Part shown: positions 1-7,679 of the stretch, piece by piece | Position numbering within the stretch: the first letter of the stretch is position 1 | How the letters are laid out: the number at the start of each line of letters is the position of its first letter | Assembly: GCF_040049295.1 (NCBI RefSeq) | Contig: NZ_JBDZDQ010000003.1 | Location: 620,001 to 684,000 of the forward strand | Length of the DNA stretch: 64,000 bases | Direction of reading: 5' to 3' | DNA from: Sphingomonas sp. KR3-1 | Lineage (GTDB): Bacteria > Pseudomonadota > Alphaproteobacteria > Sphingomonadales > Sphingomonadaceae | Notes under the pieces: model-generated | Database searches by the model: none | What the model was told of the DNA's origin: nothing | What the model saw: the letters and a program-made list of their open reading frames with translations, nothing else | Translations under genes and position numbers: made by a program

Positions 1-57
1 CCGGTTTCCGGCGGGTGCCTATCCTTTCCCGTCCGGAATGTCCGGAGGAGATGCGGG

Positions 58-450
58 ATGGAACGGCATAGCGGCGGGTGCCTGTGCGGCGCGGTGCGGA
101 TCGAGGCGGTGGGCGCACCCTGGCGGGTGGGGCTGTGCCACTGCCTGGACTGCCGCAAGCACCACGGCGCACCATTCTACGCGGCGGCGATCTTCCCCGC
201 GGGCGCGGTGACAATCACCGGCGAGACCCGCGCCTATCAGGGACGCCATTTCTGCCCCGCCTGCGGCTCATCGACCTTCGCCCGCCATGGCGACGAGGTC
301 GAAGTGATGCTGGGGGCACTGGACGCTCCGGACCAGTTCGTACCGACCTACGAGAATTGGACGGTGCGGCGCGAGGCCTGGCTGCCGCCCTTCCCGCTCG
401 CGCATCATTATGTGCGGGATCGGGAGGGTGCGGGGCGGAGCGAGGACTAG
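58..450 (+). CDS. GFA/CENP-V-type zinc-binding protein
   Basis: A 130-residue protein of the glutathione-dependent formaldehyde-activating (GFA) fold. The zinc ligands are visible in the family order: C8 and C10 (CLCG), C27, C29 and C32 (CHCLDC), and C66 and C69 (CPAC). The length is normal for a single-domain member. The ATG follows an AGGAG ribosome-binding sequence by about 7 nt. Most family members have no demonstrated activity, so a formaldehyde role is not implied. It stands alone; a palindromic repeat follows its stop codon. Confidence 0.85.
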   Translation: MERHSGGCLCGAVRIEAVGAPWRVGLCHCLDCRKHHGAPFYAAAIFPAGAVTITGETRAYQGRHFCPACGSSTFARHGDEVEVMLGALDAPDQFVPTYENWTVRREAWLPPFPLAHHYVRDREGAGRSED

Positions 451-454
451 CTAT

Positions 455-537
455 CGTCATCCCCGCGCAGGCGGGAATCCAGGGCAACAAAGCGATGTCC
501 TCTGCGGCTCTGGATCCCCGCCTGCGCGGGGATGACG
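455..537. repeat. Palindromic intergenic repeat
   Basis: Two 28-base arms (455-482 and 510-537) are complementary with one mismatch and can form a long hairpin between two convergent genes. The arm ends CGTCATCCCCGCG and GATGACG recur at 9165-9247, so this is a dispersed repeat. It may also end transcription, but there is no T-tract. Confidence 0.75.
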
Positions 538-582
538 GAAGTGGTGCAACCCCGGCCGCGCCAACTTCCGTAATCGGACCGT

Positions 583-1476
583 TCAGATCGCCGAATAGTC
601 CATGTTGCGCAGGTCCTCGATCAGGCTCGGGCCGGTGGGGTCCCAGCCCAGCCGGGCGCGGGTCTTGGCGCTGGAGGCGGGCATGTCGAGGCCGGCGAGC
701 ATGCCGAGCCAGCCGAAATAGGCGGGCGCCTCCTCGGGGGTGATCGAGCGGGCCGGCAGGCCGAGGCCGGCGGCGACGGTCTCGACGATCGTGCGGGCGG
801 CAATGCCCTCCTCCGCCACCGCATGATAGCGGGCGCCGCGTTCGCCCTTGTCGAGCGCGAGCTGGTATAGCCTGGCGACCGCATCGACCGGGCCGGCCGG
901 CCAGCGATTGGCGCCGTCGCCGATCCAGGCGGCGAAGCCCTTGGCGCGGGCGATGTCGACCATCGGGCTGATCAGGCCCTGGCGGTGCGTGTCATGGACC
1001 TGGGGCAAGCGGACGATGCGGACGTCGATGCCGGCATCGAGCAGCTTCGCGCCGGTGACCTCGGAGATCGAGCGCGGGTTGGGATGATCGAGGTTGAAGA
1101 CATCCTCGTCGGCGGGCTGGCCCGGCCCGGGCGTGCCCATGCCGGTGCCCGAGGTGATCAGGATCGGCCGGTCCGATCCCTGCAGCACCTCGCCCAGCGC
1201 AGTGATGACGCGGCCATCCTTCTCGCAATTGGCGACGAAGTTGGAGAAGTCATGGTCGAAGGCGGTGTGGATCACCGCATCGGCCTGCTCGGCGCCGGCG
1301 CGGATGCTGGCGAGATCCTCGAGCGTGGCGTGGTGTGCCGCGGCGCCCTGCGCGGCGAGCGAGGCGGCGCCGGCGTCCGAGCGGGTCATGCCGAGGACCT
1401 GGTTCCCGGCCGCGATCAGCTCGGGGACGATGCGGGAGCCGATGAAGCCGGTGGCGCCGGTGAGGAAGATACGCAT
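583..1476 (-). CDS. NAD(P)-dependent epimerase/dehydratase-type oxidoreductase (extended SDR)
   Basis: A 297-residue protein with an N-terminal Rossmann nucleotide-binding motif, GATGFIGSRIV, at about residues 7-17. The layout resembles atypical extended SDRs and NmrA-like reductases that often sit next to HTH regulators. The substrate cannot be read from the sequence. It is transcribed divergently from the MmyB-type regulator at 1569, with about 90 bp of shared promoter DNA, so regulation by that neighbour is likely but inferred. The ATG has GGAGTA upstream. Confidence 0.8.
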   Translation of the reverse strand: MRIFLTGATGFIGSRIVPELIAAGNQVLGMTRSDAGAASLAAQGAAAHHATLEDLASIRAGAEQADAVIHTAFDHDFSNFVANCEKDGRVITALGEVLQGSDRPILITSGTGMGTPGPGQPADEDVFNLDHPNPRSISEVTGAKLLDAGIDVRIVRLPQVHDTHRQGLISPMVDIARAKGFAAWIGDGANRWPAGPVDAVARLYQLALDKGERGARYHAVAEEGIAARTIVETVAAGLGLPARSITPEEAPAYFGWLGMLAGLDMPASSAKTRARLGWDPTGPSLIEDLRNMDYSAI

Positions 1477-1568
1477 GGGGGATACTCCGTTGTTCAGAAG
1501 GCGGTTGTGGCCCCTGCCCTCTTCCTGTTAAAGTAGTGATCTTATCCTAGTATAACGACTGACAGGCT

Positions 1569-2396
1569 ATGCCCGAAGACAGCGTTTCCCCCCTCGGCAA
1601 GTTCCTGCGCGACCGGCGCACCCGGCTCGACCCGGCGAGCTTCGGCTTCGGCGCCGGACGGCGGCGCACGCCGGGGCTGCGGCGCGAGGAAGTGGCGCAG
1701 CGATCGAACATCAGTTCGACCTGGTATACCTGGCTCGAGCAGGGTCGCGGCGGCGCGCCCTCGGCCGATGTGCTCGACCGGATCGCAGCGGGGCTGATGC
1801 TCACCGAGCCCGAGCGCGAGCACATGTACATGCTCGCCTTCGGGCATCCGCCGGAAGCGCGCTATCGCGGCAACGAGGGGATCTCGCCGCGGCTGCAGCG
1901 CGTGCTCGACGCGATGCCGGTGCCGGCGATGATCCGCACCGCGACCTGGGACGTGGTCGCCTGGAACGCGGCCGCGGCGGTGGCGCTGACCGACTATGGC
2001 GCGGTGCCGGCGAGCGAGCGCAACATCCTCAAGCGGATGTTCTCCGATTCGCGGATGCAGGCGGCGCAGGAGGACTGGCTGCAGGTGGCGCGCTATGTGG
2101 TGGCGACCTTTCGAGCGGACGTGACGCGGGCCGGCGCGTCGCACGAGATCGTCGCGCTGGTCGAGGAGCTGTCGCGGACCAGCGCCGAGTTCGAGGCGCT
2201 GTGGCGGAGCAACGACGTGGTCGGCCATACCGGTGACGGAGTCAAACGGCTGCGCCATCCCGAGCTGGGGACGATCGAGCTGGAATTCTCGACCTTCGCG
2301 GTGGAGGGGCGCCCGGAGCTCAACCTGATGGTGTACAATCCGGTGGCGGCGGACGTGGCGGCGCGGATCCGGGGGATAGTGGCGGCGAAGGGTTAG
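1569..2396 (+). CDS. HTH transcriptional regulator with MmyB-like ligand-binding domain
   Basis: A 275-residue protein. An XRE-type helix-turn-helix lies at about residues 10-75, with the LRREEVAQRSNIS and WYTWLEQGR segments typical of this family. The C-terminal half (about 100-270) matches the MmyB-like ligand-binding region (WDVVAWNAAA, then an ELSRTSAEFEALW stretch). Members usually control the adjacent, divergently transcribed oxidoreductase, which is the arrangement here. The spacer at 1530-1562 is locally AT-rich and probably holds both promoters. Confidence 0.85.
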   Translation: MPEDSVSPLGKFLRDRRTRLDPASFGFGAGRRRTPGLRREEVAQRSNISSTWYTWLEQGRGGAPSADVLDRIAAGLMLTEPEREHMYMLAFGHPPEARYRGNEGISPRLQRVLDAMPVPAMIRTATWDVVAWNAAAAVALTDYGAVPASERNILKRMFSDSRMQAAQEDWLQVARYVVATFRADVTRAGASHEIVALVEELSRTSAEFEALWRSNDVVGHTGDGVKRLRHPELGTIELEFSTFAVEGRPELNLMVYNPVAADVAARIRGIVAAKG

Positions 2397-2406
2397 GCCC
2401 CTTCCC

Positions 2407-2435
2407 CGACACCCCGGCCTTGGGCCGGGGTGTCG
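2407..2435. terminator. Hairpin between convergent genes
   Basis: A perfect 13-bp stem (2407-2419 with 2423-2435) and a 3-nt loop lie between the stop codons of the regulator and of the convergent membrane-protein gene. It is very GC-rich and has no long T-tract. A bidirectional terminator is the simplest reading. Confidence 0.55.
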
Positions 2436-2443
2436 AAGAAATC

Positions 2444-3007
2444 CTAGAGCAAATACACCAGCACGTAGCGGGCGACCAGAGCGAGCATCACCGCGCGCGC
2501 CCAGCGCTCGGTTGGCACGAGCATCGCCGCGGCCATCAGCGCGGCGAGGATCAGGGTGAGGACCAGCGCCAGCGGGCGGACGAGGTGCGGAGCGATCGCG
2601 GGGATGCTGGCGTAGAAGGCGAGCTGGCTGAGCAGCAGCACGAACAGCATGCCGATCACGACACGGCGGACGCGGAAGAAATGCGCGTCGAAATCGGGCT
2701 GCGCGTCGGCCTCGCGCGGGAAGACCAGCCGGGCGGCGAGATAATAGGCGCTGGCGAAAAGCGTGACGGCCATCAGCGCCTTGCCCGAGACCAGCACCGC
2801 ACCGCGCACCACCCAGGCGGCCTGCCAGAAGGAGAGTAGGTCGAGCAGCACGAAGGCGCCGAGTAGCGGGGTGAGCCAGCCGATGCGGATCGCGGCGTTG
2901 GGAAGCAGGCGCGCCTCGATCGCGCGGGCCAGACCGGCGAGTATCTCGGTAATCGACAGGCCGAGCAGCAGCCCGAACAGCGCGAAGATGAACTCGAAAT
3001 CCGACAT
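2444..3007 (-). CDS. Multi-pass membrane protein of unknown function
   Basis: A 187-residue very hydrophobic protein with about five predicted membrane segments (near residues 5-25, 45-67, 75-93, 115-133 and 143-162) and short charged loops. No enzymatic motif is visible. It resembles small conserved proteobacterial membrane proteins without a named function. The ATG start gives a normal N-terminus (MSDFEFIFALFGLLLG). It stands alone, convergent with the regulator to its left. Confidence 0.65.
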   Translation of the reverse strand: MSDFEFIFALFGLLLGLSITEILAGLARAIEARLLPNAAIRIGWLTPLLGAFVLLDLLSFWQAAWVVRGAVLVSGKALMAVTLFASAYYLAARLVFPREADAQPDFDAHFFRVRRVVIGMLFVLLLSQLAFYASIPAIAPHLVRPLALVLTLILAALMAAAMLVPTERWARAVMLALVARYVLVYLL

Positions 3008-3093
3008 GCGGTGTTGTCCCCCCCTGCCCGGCCGTTAGCCTGTGGAATCGGCAGAGGGCAATGTTTGCGCGGCGCGGAGTGAAGGAAGAGAGT

Positions 3094-3244
3094 GGTTCAC
3101 GCGGAGACGCGAAGAAGCGAAGATGTCTCGCGCCGTGCCAGCTGCGCCCTTCATCGCGACGCTCCCGAAATGGCTGCCGCTGACGCGGCGCAGGAACCAT
3201 CTACGTGCGCAGCCTCTTCCGTCTCCGCGTCTCCGCGTGAGAAA
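3094..3244. repeat. MITE-like intergenic element A (GxxExxY-type terminal repeats)
   Basis: About 150 bp bounded by inverted copies of TTCACGCGGAGACGCG (left end from 3094, right end to 3240). The interior has no credible gene but shares the segment TCTCGCGCC-TGCCAGC and other blocks with element B at 7411-7554. The same terminal sequence flanks the GxxExxY gene at 19751-20203. This looks like a non-coding relative of that cassette. Confidence 0.55.
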
Positions 3245-3287
3245 ATTCTTCTTCGTCGCATCATCGCGTCGCTGCGCAAACCAACAG

Positions 3288-3316
3288 AAAAGGCCGGGCA
3301 TCGAGCCCGGCCTTTT
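3288..3316 (-). terminator. Rho-independent terminator of pyrG
   Basis: The hairpin AAAAGGCCGGGC...GCCCGGCCTTTT lies about 48 nt past the pyrG stop codon and has A/T tracts on both sides, so it can work in either direction. A second stem (3332-3341 with 3344-3353) lies between it and the gene. Confidence 0.8.
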
Positions 3317-3363
3317 CTGAGCCACCCCTTGCCCCTCCCTTGAAAGGGAGGGGTTAGAAGAAG

Positions 3364-4998
3364 TTACACAAGCCGGCTCTGCCGCACCGCCGCTTCGATG
3401 AAGCTGGCGAAGAGCGGGTGGGGCTCGAAGGGCTTGGACTTGAGCTCCGGGTGGAACTGCACGCCGACGAACCAGGGATGGTCGGGCCGCTCGACGATCT
3501 CGGGGAGCGCGCCATCGGGGGACATGCCCGAGAAGACCAGCCCGCCCTGCTCGAGCACCGGCTTGTAGTGGGTGTTGACCTCGTAGCGGTGGCGGTGGCG
3601 CTCGCTGATCTCGTCGCTGCCGTAGATCGAGGAGACGACGGAGTTGCCGCCAAGCTTCGCGGTATAGGCGCCGAGGCGCATCGTGCCGCCGAGATCGCCG
3701 CCGGCCTCGCGCTTCTGCAAGCCCTCGGAGGTCATCCATTCGGTGATCATGCCGACCACCGGCTCCTGCGTGGGCCCGAATTCGGTGGTCGAGGCGTCGG
3801 CGACGCCCCCTGCCCGCGCGCCTTCGATGCAGGCCATCTGCATGCCGAGGCAGATGCCGAAGAACGGCACGTTGCGCTCGCGGGCGAAGCGAACGCCGGC
3901 GATCTTGCCCTCGCTGCCGCGCTCGCCGAAGCCGCCGGGGACGAGGATGCCGTGCAGCGGCTCGAGCGCCGCGGTGATCTCGTCCTGCTTGTCGTGCTCG
4001 AAAAGCTCGGCGTCGAGCCAGCGGATGTTGACCTTCACCCGGTTGGCGATGCCGCCATGGGTGAGCGCCTCGGTCAGCGACTTGTAGGCGTCGGGCACGC
4101 CCATGTACTTGCCGACCACGCCAATCGTGACTTCGCCCTCGGGATTGAGCACGCGGTCGACGATCTCGGACCAGCGGGTGAGATCTGGCGAACCCTCGGC
4201 ATCGATGCCGAAGGCGCGCAGCACTTCGATGTCGAGCCCCTCGGCATGATATTGCAGCGGCACGCCGTAGATCGTCTTCGCGTCGAGCGCGGGGATGACC
4301 GAGGAGGCGGGCACGTTGCAGAACAGGGCGATCTTGGCGCGGTCGCTCTCCGGCAGCGGCTTCTCGCTGCGGCAGACGATGACATCGGCATGGACGCCGA
4401 GCGAGGCGAGCTCGCGGACGCTGTGCTGGGTCGGCTTGGTCTTCAGCTCGCCGGCGGCGGCGATGTACGGCACCAGCGTCAGGTGGACGCTGACCGAGTT
4501 GCCGCGGCCGAGATCGTTGCGCAGCTGGCGAATCGCCTCGACGAAGGGCAGCGACTCGATGTCGCCGACGGTGCCGCCGATCTCGCACAGGACGAAATCG
4601 AGGTCCTCGACATCCGCCTGGGCGAAGGCCTTGATCGCGTCGGTCACGTGCGGGATCACCTGGACGGTGGCGCCGAGATAGTCGCCGCGGCGCTCGCGCT
4701 CGATGATCGTCTTGTAGATCCGGCCCGAGGTGATGTTGTCGCTCTGGCGCGAGGCGACGCCGGTGAAGCGCTCGTAATGCCCCAGGTCGAGATCGGTCTC
4801 AGCGCCGTCGTCGGTCACGTAGACCTCACCATGCTGGTGCGGCGACATCGTGCCGGGATCGACGTTGAGATAGGGATCGAACTTGCGGATGCGGACCCGA
4901 TAGCCACGGGCCTGGAGCAGAGCCGCGAGGCTCGCTGCCATGAGACCCTTGCCAAGCGAGGAGACCACGCCGCCGGTGATGAAGATATACCGCGCCAT
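3364..4998 (-). CDS. pyrG: CTP synthase
   Basis: A 544-residue protein, the usual length. The N-terminal synthetase domain begins [18 protein letters not shown] with the P-loop-like nucleotide site, followed by the conserved [19 protein letters not shown] stretch. The C-terminal class I glutamine amidotransferase domain has the nucleophile loop FFGICLGMQ and the later HPE motif. It makes CTP from UTP, ATP and glutamine in the cytoplasm. It lies downstream of secG in the same orientation with about 120 nt between them, and is followed by its own terminator. Confidence 0.97.
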   Translation of the reverse strand: MARYIFITGGVVSSLGKGLMAASLAALLQARGYRVRIRKFDPYLNVDPGTMSPHQHGEVYVTDDGAETDLDLGHYERFTGVASRQSDNITSGRIYKTIIERERRGDYLGATVQVIPHVTDAIKAFAQADVEDLDFVLCEIGGTVGDIESLPFVEAIRQLRNDLGRGNSVSVHLTLVPYIAAAGELKTKPTQHSVRELASLGVHADVIVCRSEKPLPESDRAKIALFCNVPASSVIPALDAKTIYGVPLQYHAEGLDIEVLRAFGIDAEGSPDLTRWSEIVDRVLNPEGEVTIGVVGKYMGVPDAYKSLTEALTHGGIANRVKVNIRWLDAELFEHDKQDEITAALEPLHGILVPGGFGERGSEGKIAGVRFARERNVPFFGICLGMQMACIEGARAGGVADASTTEFGPTQEPVVGMITEWMTSEGLQKREAGGDLGGTMRLGAYTAKLGGNSVVSSIYGSDEISERHRHRYEVNTHYKPVLEQGGLVFSGMSPDGALPEIVERPDHPWFVGVQFHPELKSKPFEPHPLFASFIEAAVRQSRLV

Positions 4999-5117
4999 GG
5001 GAGAAAACGCCTAACGTGAATGGACGCGCGCCGGAAGCGTGCGAATCACGCAACCGGGCACTATTTTTGTGGACGAACCCGGGATCTGCCCGGGTCGGCG
5101 AAATTACTGGCGAGCGA

Positions 5118-5516
5118 TTATTGGGCGAGCGGGACCGCGCTGTTGCCCTGCGCGGCCGGCGCCGTACCCGCCGGGGCCGTGCTGTTGGCGGGCGCGAAGG
5201 GCACCGCGCCGCCCGGAGGCGCCGTGGTCGGCATCGCCTGGGGCGCCGCAGCCGGAGCGGCGCGCTGGAGCGAGGCGTCGATCGCCGTGCCGCGGTGATT
5301 CGCGGCGAGGAAGGCAAGCACGATCGACATCGCGATGAACGCCGTGGCGAGGATCGCGGTGGTGCGCGTCAGGAAGTCGGCCGCGCTGCGCGCCGACATC
5401 AGCCCCGAGGGGCTGCCGCTCGAAGTGAGGCCGCCGCCCTCCGACTTCTGCACGAGGATCACGCCGACGAGACCCGCAGCGATGAAAGCCTGGATGATGA
5501 GCAGGAAGGTGAACAT
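5118..5516 (-). CDS. secG: Preprotein translocase subunit SecG
   Basis: A 132-residue inner-membrane protein. Two hydrophobic helices (about residues 1-22 and 50-70) flank the conserved GLVGVILVQKSEGGGLTSSG loop that defines SecG. A long Ala/Pro-rich cytoplasmic or periplasmic tail follows, as is common in sphingomonads. The start at MFTFLLIIQAF was chosen; an upstream in-frame extension would add 23 non-hydrophobic residues before the first helix. It supports SecYE during protein export. pyrG follows downstream. Confidence 0.92.
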   Translation of the reverse strand: MFTFLLIIQAFIAAGLVGVILVQKSEGGGLTSSGSPSGLMSARSAADFLTRTTAILATAFIAMSIVLAFLAANHRGTAIDASLQRAAPAAAPQAMPTTAPPGGAVPFAPANSTAPAGTAPAAQGNSAVPLAQ

Positions 5517-5720
5517 GAAAAGCGCGGACCTCTTGAAGAAAGGCGGCACATAGGGGAGCCGGCCCGCGCGATCAACCGCCTGCACGCCACTTCCCGTCGC
5601 ACATGCTCAACGAGAATGTAACATTTCGCATCCGCACTGAAACCGGATCGTCGCATGCGCGTTATGACCTGTGCCCCGGCGTATCGCGGGCGTAACAACA
5701 GAGTATATGCCGTGAACGCA

Positions 5721-6074
5721 ATGACCGACAGCTCGCTTTCTTCGTGGAAGAATACGCTGATCGACTATGTGCGATCGGGCGAACCGGACCTGACCAACAG
5801 GCAAATGGCGCTGCTCATGCTCGTCTATCTGGATCCCGGCCCCCATACCGTACGCGGACTTGCCCGGGCTTTGAACGTCTCGAAGCCCGTAGTCACACGT
5901 GCCTTGAACAGACTAGGCACGCTCGGCTATCTGCGCCGCCAGCGCGACGATACCGACAAGCGGAACATCTTCGTCGCCAAGACCGCGGAAGGGGCAGATT
6001 TTCTTGCAGAATTCGGGCATTTCCTCACTGGGGGGCACATCGCCGAGCCAGTCGCCCGCAGGGCCAGCGCGTAA
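5721..6074 (+). CDS. MarR-type winged-helix transcriptional regulator
   Basis: A 117-residue protein with a winged helix: LTNRQMALLMLVY, HTVRGLARALNVSKPVVTRALNRLGTLG (recognition helix region) and the wing YLRRQRDDTDKRNIF. It looks like a short MarR family member. The ATG at MTDSSLSSWKN is preferred; longer in-frame starts add residues with no family character. Its 3' end overlaps the next open frame if the latter begins at the TTG at 6004. The ligand and targets are unknown. Confidence 0.75.
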   Translation: MTDSSLSSWKNTLIDYVRSGEPDLTNRQMALLMLVYLDPGPHTVRGLARALNVSKPVVTRALNRLGTLGYLRRQRDDTDKRNIFVAKTAEGADFLAEFGHFLTGGHIAEPVARRASA

Positions 6075-6387
6075 GCGTTTCGCGCTTAAGGGTCATTCGG
6101 TTCCGATCGATCCGAGGGTCGATGCAGTTCGTCGCGATCTCGCCGACATCCGTCTGGCGGATCGCGTCTTCGCGCCCCATTATGCTGCGCCTATGGCCCG
6201 CATCATCGCCTCCGCAGTGTCGCTTCACGCCGGACCCAAGCCCGATTCGGACGTGCTGACCCAGCTTTCGGGCGGCGACACCTTCGAAGTGCTCGAGCTC
6301 GCCGGCGACCATGCCTGGGGCGTCGCCCCGGGGCAGAAGCTGGTCGGCTATGTGCCGGCATCGGTGCTCGAACGGCCCGCGGCATGA
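6004..6387 (+). CDS. Orphan SH3-domain protein (NlpC/P60 N-terminal module without the peptidase)
   Basis: A 127-residue frame if it starts at TTG 6004. The segment RFALKGHSVPIDPRVDAVRRDLADIRLADRVFAPHYAAPMARIIA, read in short pieces such as VPIDPRVDAVRRDLADI and VFAPHYAAPM, matches the start of sphingomonad NlpC/P60 cell-wall peptidases. It is followed by an SH3-like fold (about residues 65-127). The Cys/His peptidase domain is missing. No ATG precedes the conserved part; the first ATG (6193) would leave only the SH3 module. Its stop overlaps the argC start by 4 nt, which suggests coupling. It could be a remnant. Confidence 0.5.
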   Translation: MQNSGISSLGGTSPSQSPAGPARKRFALKGHSVPIDPRVDAVRRDLADIRLADRVFAPHYAAPMARIIASAVSLHAGPKPDSDVLTQLSGGDTFEVLELAGDHAWGVAPGQKLVGYVPASVLERPAA

Positions 6388-7325
6388 CGATTCGCGTGTT
6401 CATCGACGGCGCCGTCGGCACCACCGGCCTGGAGATCCGCGAGCGGCTGGAAGGCCGCGCGGGGATCGAGCAGCTCATCCTGGACGACAAGGACCGCAAG
6501 GACCCGGCCAAGCGCGAGGACGCGCTCAATTCGGCGGACTTCGTGATCCTGTGCCTGCCCGACGAGGCGGCGCGCGAAGCGGTCGACATGATCAAGGCCA
6601 GCAAGGTCCGCGTGATCGACGCCTCGAGCGCGCACCGCGTCGCCGATGGCTGGACCTATGGCTTTCCCGAGCTCGAGCCCGGCCAGGCCGCGCAGATCGC
6701 CGAGGCGGCGCGCGTCTCCAACCCGGGCTGCTACCCCACCGGCTTCCTGGCGCTGGTCCGCCCGCTGATTCGCGCCGGGCTGGTCCCGCTCGACCATCCG
6801 CTTACCGTCAACGCGGTCTCGGGCTATTCGGGCGGCGGCAAGGGCATGATCGCCGACTTCGAGGACGCCAAGTCGCCGGACCATACCGAGACGGCGTTCC
6901 GCAACTACGGGCTGGGCCTAGCGCACAAGCATGTGCCCGAGATGACCAAGCACGCGCGCATCGTGCATCCGCCGATCTTCCAGCCGGCAGTGGCACGCAC
7001 CTATCGCGGCATGCTGGTCGAGGTGCCCCTGCCCCTCCACGCCTTCACCCGGCGGCCGTCGCTGGAAGCGATCGAGAACGCGCTGCGCGAGGCCTACAAG
7101 GATTCGCCGATCGTGCGGGTGCTGCCGAACGACGTAACCGCGGTGACGATCGAGGAAGATGCGGGCACCGACCGGCTGTCGCTCCGGGTGTTCGGGAATG
7201 CCGAGACCGGCCAGGCGCGGCTGGTGGCGACGCTCGACAATCTCGGCAAGGGCGCGGCGGGTGCCGCGGTGCAGAACCTCAACATCATGGCGGGGTTCGA
7301 GCAGACTGCGGGGCTGGTGCTGTAG
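6384..7325 (+). CDS. argC: N-acetyl-gamma-glutamyl-phosphate reductase (short type)
   Basis: A 313-residue enzyme of arginine synthesis that reduces N-acetylglutamyl phosphate with NADPH. The N-terminal nucleotide-binding motif (FIDGAVGTTGLEIRERL), the DASSAHRV segment and the catalytic-cysteine motif SNPGCYPTGF are visible. The length fits the short (type 2) ArgC group. The ATG overlaps the preceding stop (ATGA). A terminator follows at 7351. Confidence 0.93.
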   Translation: MTIRVFIDGAVGTTGLEIRERLEGRAGIEQLILDDKDRKDPAKREDALNSADFVILCLPDEAAREAVDMIKASKVRVIDASSAHRVADGWTYGFPELEPGQAAQIAEAARVSNPGCYPTGFLALVRPLIRAGLVPLDHPLTVNAVSGYSGGGKGMIADFEDAKSPDHTETAFRNYGLGLAHKHVPEMTKHARIVHPPIFQPAVARTYRGMLVEVPLPLHAFTRRPSLEAIENALREAYKDSPIVRVLPNDVTAVTIEEDAGTDRLSLRVFGNAETGQARLVATLDNLGKGAAGAAVQNLNIMAGFEQTAGLVL

Positions 7326-7350
7326 GGTTGCTTGCCTGGAGATTCGAAGA

Positions 7351-7377
7351 GGCCGGGCCGGGTGCCCGGCCTTTTTG
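7351..7377 (+). terminator. Rho-independent terminator after argC
   Basis: The hairpin GGCCGGGC...GCCCGGCC is followed by TTTTTG, 26 nt past the argC stop. Confidence 0.85.
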
Positions 7378-7410
7378 TTCGCCGCAGACAAGGCGATGAA
7401 GAAGATATTT

Positions 7411-7554
7411 TTCGCGCGTAGGCGCGAAGACGCGGAGGTGTCTCGCGCCGCGCCAGCGGCCTCCCCCCTTCAGAGCTTACCGTGTTTCCAGCCGCTGAAC
7501 GCGGCACATGCGCTACCCGCGCATGCCAACCTCTTCGCGTCTCCGCGTGAACCA
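7411..7554. repeat. MITE-like intergenic element B
   Basis: About 144 bp with imperfect inverted ends (left CGCGAAGACGCGGAGG, right GCGTCTCCGCGTGAACC). It shares the interior block TCTCGCGCCGCGCCAGC and several shorter blocks with element A (3094-3244). No gene is visible. It fills most of the 354-bp gap between argC and zwf; the rest holds the argC terminator and the palindrome ahead of zwf. Confidence 0.5.
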
Positions 7555-7591
7555 CCTTCTTCCTCCCGGCACCGCGCTTGCAACTGCCACC

Positions 7592-7608
7592 GGTTACCGC
7601 CGGTAACC
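7592..7608. promoter_or_regulatory. Candidate operator upstream of zwf
   Basis: GGTTACCGCCGGTAACC has perfect 7-bp inverted arms around a 3-bp centre and ends 71 nt before the zwf start. It is placed where a sugar-responsive repressor would act. Which regulator binds it cannot be told from the sequence. Confidence 0.45.
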
Positions 7609-7679
7609 TTTGCCACCAGCCTTGATCTTTCCCGCGCGTTGGTGTCTCCGGGGCGCGAAACGAAAAAGAGAGGCGATCC

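Noticed and set aside
1..57. Possible gene end at the left edge
   Set aside because: Only a ribosome-binding sequence for the GFA-type gene can be recognised; nothing else is supportable in 57 bases.
3418..5019. Long open frame (about 530 codons) antisense to pyrG
   Set aside because: GC-rich codon use leaves the opposite strand open. The product is low-complexity Ala/Arg/Asp/Gly-rich sequence with no family pattern, while pyrG is unmistakable.
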